A stretch of 64,000 nucleotides of DNA, taken from positions 81,212,409 through 81,276,408 of the forward strand of contig CM017556.1 in assembly GCA_007844125.1 (NCBI GenBank), read 5' to 3'. The notes under the pieces were generated by a model. That model was given only the letters and a program-made list of their open reading frames with translations. It searched no databases and had not been told where the DNA came from. Both the position numbers and the translations under genes were made by a program. Source of the DNA: Sinonovacula constricta. Taxonomy: Eukaryota; Mollusca; Bivalvia; Cardiida; Solecurtidae. The number at the start of each line of letters is the position of its first letter. The first letter of the stretch is position 1. Shown here one piece after another: positions 27,501-39,300 of this stretch.

Positions 27501-30500
27501 CAGCTCTCCTTCCTCCTTCATGTCCGGGCTCAGGAACTGACGACTCTTTACATGGGCTGCAGCTAAACGAAGATAACATCTGGTGCTTTTAAGTTTATAC
27601 AAAATTAGCAATAACATAATAATATGACAAATTTCATTGAGCCTTACTCTCACATGGACTTAAAAATGTTTTGCTCAGAAATCAGAGGCTTTTGAAGGTA
27701 CTTTCTCAAACAATTTTTTTTTTAATTTGAAATTATTTATTAAGTTAATGTAAACGTTGTGAATTAAACTAGAATGATCAAACAAGTGGCATATACTTTG
27801 TAATCAAACACAAGCAATGTGCTTTCACATTACCCACCCCAGGGGGTGGGTATAAATAGTTGCAACTACTCGATAAACAAGATTACATTGCCTTCCCACA
27901 ATTACTAAACAAATAAATACTAATGTTAAGGTCAATATGTAGTTTTGCGGACCTGGCTGAAAGTCCGAGGTCAATATCACACTACCCTGGTCCGCAAAAC
28001 TACATATCTGATTAAACAGTAGTATTTACTTGTTATTATTATACACCCTTTGAATTTGAAGCATTTTGATGCTTTGATAATATTGACCTCAAATAAACAC
28101 ATGATAATTATGTGATGTGACGCCATCTTGAGAATAGCAAAGGTCAACATTAATTCCCGGAGTAGTTCTCAATTTATTTTGGATTTGCACGTGCAAATCT
28201 CTTGACCAATCAAAATGCTTCAAATACATAGGGTATATAATATTAATTTTTATCGTTTTTAATTAACCTTAATTTTTTTTAGTAGGGGCTAAATTCTTAC
28301 ACACAACATTACTTAAAAACATAAAAAAATTGAAGAAGCAATGGAATGTGTCTGGGTAATGTAAGTGTGGGCAACTCAAGAGACCTGGGAAGACACTATA
28401 AAAGAGTGTCTCAAACAACTACATCCTAGCCCAACAGGGTTGGGTGGAGGACTGCAATAAGACATTGTGCAAACCAGGAACATGGAAACAGCACACTAAA
28501 TGTCTGATGATAATGGAGAAGCCCTGATAACTTACCCCTGGGGTCAGGTATTGAGTATGGTGACTCTAGGTTTGCATACTCCATAAACACCAGGGCATCT
28601 CTCACAGACATTGGCCGGTCATCAACTATACTGTCCTCTGGCGGTTTACAAAGGTCTACTTGCAGAACATTGTTCTCCTCTCTGACAACCTACAAGCATA
28701 AATGCAAAAACTGAATTAACCCTTATGGCGTCACTAGTGACTGACCTAGTCGCAGACTAGTCGGACTACATCAAACCCCGCTTACTGCATGAGTTCGTGG
28801 TGCTTGTTTGTTTGTTTATCGTCCCACCAACAGTATTTCAGTTTTCTGGAGACGGTGTCCACTTGAAGCAGATATAGTGCTGCTATCACTGTAAAATAGC
28901 ATGCCGTGAACACCTGGCATGATACCACACTCAGTCACATTATCCTGACACTGGGCCAACCAGTCTTGAAACTACCCTTATAAATGCTTGAGCATTAGCA
29001 AGGGAGCTATACCACTACCATTTTTTACAACTTTGGTATGTCGCAGCCTAGGATTGAACCTGGGGCCTACCATACCTGGAGCCGACACTTTACCGATTGT
29101 GCTACCAGGTCTGGTCGAGTTTGTGCTGCAGTAAGGATAAAACATTCATGTGGAGAGAACTTACAGCTGACCCACACTGGCCGATGGTTCTTTACATGTG
29201 TCTGGTGCCTTTCTCCATTGATAATAAGTGAACATTGCCATAAAAACCATTACTGCCTTGTCAAGATGTACCTCAAAAACAAACAAAACCTAACCCTTAT
29301 CATACTACATGTACTAATTAACAACACAAAATGTTAGCTATTTGCTTACATCTATAAGCAAATTTCTTTCAATTGTATCAGATGTAGCTTTTGCTTGTCA
29401 TTTTCTGTTTTGTTTTTTGTTACATCCCACAAACACAATTATGGTCATATTGGCGACGTCCAGCTAATTATTGTTGAAGGGAAACTCCCCAGCTTATGCC
29501 TGGGCAGAACCACCGGCGCACCACAGGTTAGCTGGAAAACCTCCCATACATGTAGGTTCTTGCCCCGACCGGGGTTTGAACCCGCGCAGTGAAGGGCAGA
29601 AAGTTACAAGTTAGCGACTCTAACAGCTGGGCCACAGGCACCCCACCTCATTTTTTACTATAATAAGGAGACATTTGCTGCTTTGTCATGCTGCTGAAAA
29701 TTGTGCTCATTGTTGTGATACACACAAATTTGTTACATGATATGCAACATTGTGACATATATCATGCTTCTAAGCACTTTAACTTTGGTCCTTGCCTCTT
29801 TTTAGGTATCATTAGTAAAGTACAATAAGACATAAAAATTAAAGTAGACAGATCCCAAGATAAAATGAGGGAATGGGCACAGACCTGATTTGCCAAACAC
29901 ACAAAAAACTTGGAAATCCTGCAATCCTAAAAAGTTAGAGTGACATTGTTCTTCAACAATCTTACATGTACATGAAGCCAGCAGTTAATTTATTATAACG
30001 ATATAAATTGGCATAGAGTGTACAGTGTCAGTTCATGTTGGAACTTTTAACAGTCAAGGGTACGCTCTTTTTAAGGTCGAGAATCTGGCACCACACACCC
30101 ACACTTCCGCATTGGACATCTGCCCATGGTATTTTGTTGAGTATCCCAAAGCCTCAAACACAATTATGTCTGTTTTGTTTTATTTTTTGAAATACATCGC
30201 AGCAACCAATTATGATCATTATAGCAACATCCAGCTATTTGGTGAGGGAAGACCCCACACAAATGTCTGGGTAGATTTTAATGGTGCACCGCAAGTCGGC
30301 TGAAAGACCTTCCCACATAAAGGCCTTCACCCCGCCCGGGACTCGAACCCATGTGATAAGAGGCTCAGCAATTAAAGGAGTTACAAATCAATGACTATAC
30401 CACTATGCCATGGGTGCCCCTACCAAACAGCCTTACAAAAGTGCCAATTCAAAGGAGCAAACAATTTCTACATATAACTCCATACCTTTAAAAGCATAGC

Positions 30501-33296
30501 TTTGTTTTCCACCATCTTAGCCAAGGCTTGTACAGCATCTATTGTCCAGGAACCATCCTGAAAGTATTTGTTTTATTTTTAAAACATACAACAGAGAACA
30601 ATTATTGGTCATTATAATGACTTCCAGCTATAAAGAGAAAGGGAAACAAAAAAAATGCCTGTGTACACCAGCACAATGCAGGTCAGCTAGAAAACCTTCT
30701 ACATTAGAGTTTTTAGCACTTATCTTGAACCCCTACAATGTGGCGCCATTGAGTTAGAAAATGTTATAATGAAATGATTCTACCTACTCAGCCATGGGTG
30801 CCCCCCCCCCCCTTATAAAATAACCTAAACTTTTCAACCAGATTAACAAAAGTATATTAGTTTTACTTTCACAGAACAGGTTAAATATATTTTAATATAT
30901 ATTTATAGTATAGATCTATATAAGCAACCAAATCCCTTCATAATGCTCAAGCAAATTTAACTATAGTTCCACGACTGACTAGCCCAGTGTCAGGATAATG
31001 TGACTGGGTGTGGTATCCTGGCATGCTATAAACATTGAAAGCAGTTCTATATTTGCTTGATGTCGACACGATCTCTGGATATTTGAAAGATGGTTGGTGC
31101 GACAACAATACATAGAAACCACCAGAAATCTCCATCTTATCAAGTTAAATGTCTGATCCAGGATATTTTGCCAACTTGTTTGCACCAGAGGTCCTGTTTT
31201 TTTTAAATTTCTTTAGTAAAGACTTAATATAAGTCACTTGTATTAAAATAGAAATGGTATTGTGCATTTTTTAATAAGTTATTTGCCATTTGTGTAATTT
31301 CTATTTTAATTTGCCTGATCTTATGTTTTTTATTTGATAATTTTTGTCTGACGCTAGCAAGTATATTGTTAACAACAACAGACAAATTGCTCCTTTCAGT
31401 TTCAATAATAAATGATAAAGAAAAACAACAAAACCTCTCATGCTGTATATTGTGTGTAGTTGTATATGTCTTTAGGATATAACAATAGTTTACCTTGTTA
31501 ATAGGCACAATGTTGAAAAGGCTGCACTCCAGGGCAAATTCTGCATACTTCATGAATGCTACCTTCATGTTTAACAACCTACAACAAAAATGTAAAAGAA
31601 TAAAATAAACATTAACCACTTATGCATCTCAATAATTTAGGATGGCATATAGCGATTGCACAGTCCATCAGTCCATAAGTCTGTCTGTCTAATTTTCATG
31701 TATCAGCCATCAACTTCTACAATATTGAAATGTTTCAATCAAACTTCATATTTTTAATGTACACTTGAAGATGTTTTACACATAACATTTCCAAGTACAA
31801 CCATTTACAACATATAAAATTTTATAAAAGGCCATTCCTTACAAATTCCAAGTTCTGGGATTGGTCAACGTTTTTGCTGATACTGTGCAGCAAAATTTCT
31901 ATCATTATAGCACAGGGACACTTATGAGGTGCCCTGGGACTGAAATCGGCCAGTCTATTATACTGACACCGACGAGTCAGGCATAATGCTGTCCCTTTAG
32001 CCCCAAACCACAGAGACATTGTGAAAGTCTTGTGGCACATTGTGAAAGACCAGAGACAGATAAAGAAAGACCAGAGACACAAAGACCAGAGACACATTGT
32101 GAAAGACCAGAGACATTGAGTTATAGACCAGAGACACATAGTGAAAGACCAGGGTCATAGAGTAAAAGACCAGACACATAGTGAAAGACTGAAAGACCAC
32201 CAACACCTAGTGAAAGACCAGAGACATAAAGTGAAAGACCAGAGACATAAAGTGAAAGACCAGAGACATATAGTGAAAGACCAGAGACATAAAGTTAAAG
32301 ACCAGAGACATAAAGTGAAAGACCAGACATATAGTGAAAGACCAGAGACATGAAGTGAAAGACCAGAGACATGAAGTGAAAGACTGAAAGACCACCGACA
32401 CCTAGTGAAAGACCAGAGACATGAAGTGAAAGACCAGAGACATGAAGTGAAAGACCAGAGACACATTGTAAAAGACCAGAGACATATTGTGAAAGACCAA
32501 ACATATGGTGAAAGACCAGACATATAGTGAAAGACCACAGACATATGGGGAAAGACCAGAGACATAAAGTGAAAGACCAGAGACATATGGTGAAAGACCA
32601 GAGACAATAAAGTGAAAGACCAGAGACACATTGTGAAAGACCAGAGACATATATTGAAAGACCCCAGACACATTTTGAAAGACCAGAGACATATAGTGGA
32701 AGACCAGAGACATATAGTGGAAGACCACAGACACACTGTGAAAGACAAGAGACATATGGTGAAAGACCAGAGACACATTGTGAAAGACCAGAGACATATA
32801 GTGAAAGACCACAGACACACTGTGAAAGACAAGAGACATATAGTGAAAGACCACAGACACACTGTGAAAGACCAGAGACATATAGTGAAAGACCAGAGAC
32901 ACATTGTGAAAGATCAGAGACATATAGTGAAAGACCACAGACACACTGTGAAAGACCAGAGACATATAGTGAAAGATCAGAGACATATAGTGAAAGACCA
33001 GAGACATATAGTGAAAGACCAGACATATAGTGAAAGACCAGAGACACATTGTGAAAGCCCAGAGACATATAGTGAAAGACCACAGACACACTGTGAAAGA
33101 CCAGAGACATATAGTGAAAGATCAGAGACATATAGTGAAAGATCAGAGACATATAGTGAAAGACCAGAGACATATAGTGAAAGACCAGAGACATATATGA
33201 TGGTAAAACCACTTATACACCTAAAGTCATTTTGTGCCATTTAAAATACATATAGACACAGCAACATCAGGGATCTAAAGGATAAAAATAAAATAA

Positions 33297-33391
<95 letters not shown>

Positions 33392-36300
33392 AATGAATGG
33401 TATCGTACTATCCTGCCTACCTGGTGACAAGGATCACCTCCCTGTTGCCGTAGTCAATGTAGACCACCTCCACTTGGGTTTTGTCAAAATGTCCCTTATC
33501 ATCCTTGGTCACTTCCTCACCACTAGGGGGCACCACTTTCTTGATACGTGCCCGGTACCATTGGTTGTCCAGCGTGTACTTGGCCAAGACCAGGTCATCT
33601 AAATAGACAGATGGGCGATGTGCGACATATGATAATACAATCCTTCAGGTGTATAAAAATGACAGCACCTAGTCAAGTTACAAACTAGTTAAACATGAAA
33701 CAGTTCATAAGCAACCATGAAAACAGCTTAACAAATTGTCTTTTAAGCAGACAGTTAATTTTAGATTAGGTTACAATCCTTGTAAAAATACTAAAGTTGT
33801 CAAATAAATAATGGGTAAGGGAAAGGAAGTGGAAGTGAGGTAGATCTTCCCAACTGGAGACAGCCTCAAGCTGCAGTGTTAACATGAAAGGGGTGGAGAT
33901 TAGTGTTGCTGAACAATGGCAGTGACAAGTGACTGTTTTACAACCTTTCTCCTAACATCTGTGTGGATAGTGCACAAATTAAACGTCCAGCTATGATCTT
34001 ACAGAATATAATGTAATGTTTAAGGGGTACTCTAAAGAAGGTCATTTATAAAGGCCTGTAAGAAGTTATTTACCAAAAAACAATGACATTGTCAAAATCA
34101 GAATTTTTGTTTTGTTTTGGGGTTTATATTACATTGCACCGACACAATTATGGCCATATTAGCGATGTCCAGCTAATTATTGGTGGAGGAAGGTATTTGG
34201 GATTTGCCAGCATTTTTGCCGATACTGTGCAGCAACCTTTTTATCATTATAGCACAGGGGCACTTATGAGGTGCCCAGGGACTGAACCCAGCCGGTAAAT
34301 TATACTGACAGTGACGAGTCAGGCATAATGCTGTCCCCTTAGCCCTGAGCATTAGGAGGGAAGCCACTACTATCAACTTTATAGTCTTTGGTTTGACCCA
34401 GCTGGGGTTTGAGCCCGCGACCTCCCGATTCATAAGCCGACGCACTACCACCTGAGCTATTGCGGCCGGTCTGGTGGAGGAAGACCACAGACTTAAGTCT
34501 GGGTAAAACCACCGGCACTCAACATGTTAGTTGGAAAACCTACCCACATACAAGTGAATCTTTAAACATTATTTTTGAGATGCTGATGGCAGTGTGAAAA
34601 ATAAAGGCCTTATTGTGACATTGTTAAAAGAGTTATTAAAGGTGGTGTCCGACATTTTGCCTTCATCAAAAACATGTGAACTTGGTTAGGGGGAATTATA
34701 TTCATTTCTTCAAAAAGTCAAACTTAAGTCAAAGAAAATAAGATTTTGAAAAATTTAAATGGTAAGATGGTATGAATCGTCAAATAAATCGATCTACATG
34801 TACATTCTTTCCAAAGCTATAAATAAGCATGGTCGGGATTTCTGCTAAAATAGACATTGACATCAGAGAGGTGTACTCAAATGATGATATAAAGATATAA
34901 AGTTAGAGGTCACATGGTTTTCCTAGTTAAAATATAACCAACTGTGCAGCATGGCTCAGATAGGAAATACCTATTTATAGTAAAGATTGATGTGGTATGC
35001 TTCACTTTTCACATACCGATACATTTAAGACATCAATAATCAGCATTTTGTGAGATTTTTTCAATCAACAATAATTTATTTAGTTCTTTGAGAGAAAAAA
35101 GTCTGGTCCATAATGTTGGACACCACCTTTAAACAAACTATTACAATTTTGTCAAGCCATTGTCAGGAATTAAATATGAAATAAATGATACCTACCTACT
35201 GCCACGTCAGTCACTGAATTTTTCTTGTGTTCCTGACTACACCATTGCTGCATGCTATATGACAACGTGGTCAACTTAGACGCATCCTTCTTGAGCTGGA
35301 CAAAAAACTTGCTGGGATTCTGGATGTGTGTCACATACACGTTCTCATTGCTGCCTGAAATTGCAAAGGTATCCAAGACATCAATGGTATAAGAAGGGTT
35401 GGGAATGTTTACCAAATCTACATTTTGTTAGACAGATGCTAAGAATCATCTAAAAAACCCTTGAAAACAGCAGTGTAAAAACTGGTTTTCCTTAAGGCTG
35501 GGTTTGATAAAAGTAAAGGCTTGCTAGAGGATATGTATTTTCGGCACTCTGACACTTGGTAGGTCATACGACGCAGAAGACAGCAAAGTTTATCGTGAAC
35601 AGAATACAATCAGGTTAAAATTAAAATACAATTTAGAGGATTTTGTTAAGCATATTATAGCACAGGGGCACTTATGAGGTGACCAGGGACTGAACCCGGC
35701 CGGTCCATTATACTGACACTGATGAGTCAGGTGTAATGCTGTCCCCTTAGCCCCGAGCGTTTGGAGGGAAGCCACTACAACCAACTAAGTCTTTGGATTA
35801 ACCTTTTGCGGTTTAAACCCGCAACCCCCCGATCTGTAAGCCAACGCTCTACCACTTGTGCTATTGTGGTCAGTAGGAATTTATATTTGACAAAAAACAT
35901 GTATAAATGAAGCTGACTAACAGCTGAAATTAAACAAAATATCTATTTTCTAGAGAAATTTATAGCCATATTTCAACTAATTATTATATTGAAAAAATCT
36001 GTTCTTTCCATGTTTCTGTTAAAATGTCTTCTAATTTATAATGTAAGAATTACCATGTCATTCTATTCAAGTTGAAAAAATAACCTTTTCATGCTAAGGC
36101 ATCATAATCTATCTAGCAAAATAATCTCACAAAAATTGGTAAAATACCTTCTATTGAAGTAAAATTTTGGTATCTTATCAACAAATACAAACAATATATC
36201 CTGATAATAACTTATTTTACATCATTACCTTTTATTTTTCCTTTAGCAGGCAAAGTTCTTAGTTTTTCTTCTGGTTTTACCTTCTTCCTAGCACCAGTCA

Positions 36301-39300
36301 CTGTTTTTGAAGCAACATCTGATGCTTGTGATGAGCCGTCTTCAAACAGTATTTCTTGTTCCTCTGTGGATGTAAAACAAGATAGAATGAGCTGTTGTCA
36401 AACAGTATGTCTTGTTCCTCTGTGGATGTAAAACAAGATAGAATGAGCTGTCATCCAACAGTATTTCTTGTCTCTCTGTGGATGTAAAACAAGATAGAAT
36501 AAGCTGTCGTCAAACAGTATGTCTTGTTCCTCTGTGGATGTAAAACAAGACAGAATGAGCTGTCATCAACCAGTACGTCTTGTTCCTCTGTGGATGTAAA
36601 ACAAGATAGAATGAGCTGTCATCAAAAAAGTATGTCTTATTCCCCTGTGGATGTAAAACAAGATAGAATTAGCTGTCGTCAAACAGTATGTCTTATTCCT
36701 CTGTGGATGTAAAACAAGATAGAATGAGCTGTCATCCAACAGTATTTCTTGTCTCTCTGTGGATGTAAATCAAGATAGAATGAGCTGTCATCAAACAGTA
36801 CGTCTTGTTCCTCTGTGGATGTAAAACAAGATAGAATGAGCTGTCATCAAAAAAGTATGTCTTGTTCCTCTGTGGATGTAAAACAAGATAGAATGAGCTG
36901 TCATCAAAAAAGTATGTCTTATTCCCCTGTGGATGTAAAACAAGATAGAATAAGCTGTCGTCAAACAGTATGTCTTATTCCTCTGTGGATGTAAAACAAG
37001 ATAGAATGAGCTGTCATCAAAAAAGTATGTCTTATTCCCCTGTGGATGTAAAACAAGATAGAATGAGCTGTCGTCAAACAGAATTTCTTGTCTCTCTGTG
37101 GATGTAAAACAAGATAGAATGAGCTGTCGTCCAACAGTATTTCTTGTCTCTCTGTGGATGTAAAACAAGATAGAATGAGCTGTCGTCCAACAGTATTTCT
37201 TGTCTCTCTGTGGATGTAAAACAAGATAGAATAAGCTGTCGTCAAACAGTATGTCTTATTCCTCTGTGGATGTAAAACAAGATAGAATGAGCTGTCGTCA
37301 AACAGAATTTCTTGTCTCTCTGTGGATGTAAAACAAGATAGAATGAGCTGTCGTCCAACAGTATTTCTTGTCTCTCTGTGGATGTAAAACAAGATAGAAT
37401 GAGCTGTCGTCAAACAGTATGTCTTATTCCTCTGTGGATGTAAAACAAGATAGAATGAGCTGTCGTCAAACAGTATGTCTTATTCCCCTGTGGATGTAAA
37501 ACAAGATAGAATGAGCTGTCGTCAAACAGTATGTCTTATTCCCCTGTGGATGTAAAACAAGATAGAATGAGCTGTCATCAAAAAAGTATGTCTTATTCCC
37601 CTGTGGATGTAAAACAAGATAGTATGAGCTGTGGTCAAAGAGTATGTCTTATTCCCCTGTGGATGTAAAACAAGATAGAATGAGCTGTCGTCAAACAGTA
37701 TGTCTTATTCCCCTGTGGATGTAAAACAAGATAGAATGAGCTGTCGTCAAACAGTATGTCTTATTCCCCTGTGGATGTAAAACAAGATAGAATGAGCTGT
37801 CTTCAAACAGTATGTCTTATTCCCCTGTGGATGTAAAACAAGATAGAATGAGCTGTCGTCAAACAGTATTTCTTATTCCCCTGTGGATGTAAAACAAGAT
37901 AGAATGAGCTGTTGTCAAACAGTTTGTCTTATTCCCCTGTGGATGTAAAACAAGATAGAATGAGCTGTCATCAAAAAAGTATGTCTTATTCCCCTGTGGA
38001 TGTAAAACAAGATAGAATAAGCTGTCGTCAAACAGTATGTCTTATTCCTCTGTGGATGTAAAACAAGATAGAATGAGCTGTCATCCAACAGTATTTCTTG
38101 TCTCTCTGTGGATGTAAATCAAGATAGAATGAGCTGTCATCAAACAGTACGTCTTGTTCCTCTGTGGATGTAAAACAAGATAGAATGAGCTGTCATCAAA
38201 CAGTATTTCTTGTCTCTCTGTGGATGTAAAACAAGATAGAATGAGCTGTCGTCAAACAGTATGTCTTATTCCCCTGTGGATGTAAAACAAGATAGAATGA
38301 GCTGTCGTCAAAAAAGTATGTCTTATTCCCCTGTGGATGTAAAACAAGATAGAATGAGCTGTCGTCAAACAGTATGTCTTATTCCCCTGTGGATGTAAAA
38401 CAAGATAGAATGAGCTGTGGTCAAAGAGTAGTTCTTGTCTCTCTGTGGATGTAAAACAAGATAGAATGAGCTGTCGTCCAACAGTACGTCTTGTTCCTCT
38501 GTGGATGTAAAACAAGATAGAATGAGCTGTCGTCAAACAGTATGTCTTATTCCCCTGTGGATGTAAAACAAGATAGAATGAGCTGTCGTCAAAAAAGTAT
38601 GTCTTATTCCCCTGTGGATGTAAAACAAGATAGAATGAGCTGTCATCAAAAAGTATGTCTTATTCCCCTGTGGATGTAAAACAAGATAGAATGAGCTGTG
38701 GTCAAAGAGTAGTTCTTGTCTCTCTGTGGATGTAAAACAAGACAGAATGAGCTGTCGTCCAACAGTATTTCTTATTCCCCTTTGGATGTAAAACAAGATA
38801 GAATGAGCTGTCGTCAAACAGTATGTCTTATTCCCCTGTGGATGTAAAACAAGATAGAATGAGCTGTCGTCAAACAGTATGTCTTATTCCCCTGTGGATG
38901 TAAAACAAGATAGAATGAGCTGTCGTCAAACAGTATTTCTTATTCCCCTGTGGATGTAAAACAAGATAGAATGAGCTGTTGTCAAACAGTTTGTCTTATT
39001 CCCCTGTGGATGTAAAACAAGATAGAATGAGCTGTCATCAAAAAAGTATGTCTTATTCCCCTGTGGATGTAAAACAAGATAGAATGAGCTGTCGTCAAAC
39101 AGTAAGTCTTATTCCCCTGTGGATGTAAAACAAGATAGAATGAGCTGTTGTCAAAAAAGTATGTCTTATTCCTGTGTGGATGTAAAACAAGATAGAATGA
39201 GCTGTCGTCAAAAAAGGATGTCTTATTCCCCTGTGGATGTAAAACAAGATAGAATGAGCTGTCGTCAAACAGTATGTCTTATTCCTCTGTGGATGTAAAA

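Noticed and set aside
36524..38817. Frames with ILFYIHRGIRHT and LILSCFTSTERQ repeats in the 56-bp array
   Set aside because: They are three-frame readings of a non-triplet repeat. Their interest is as possible exonised acceptor copies, not as an independent gene.
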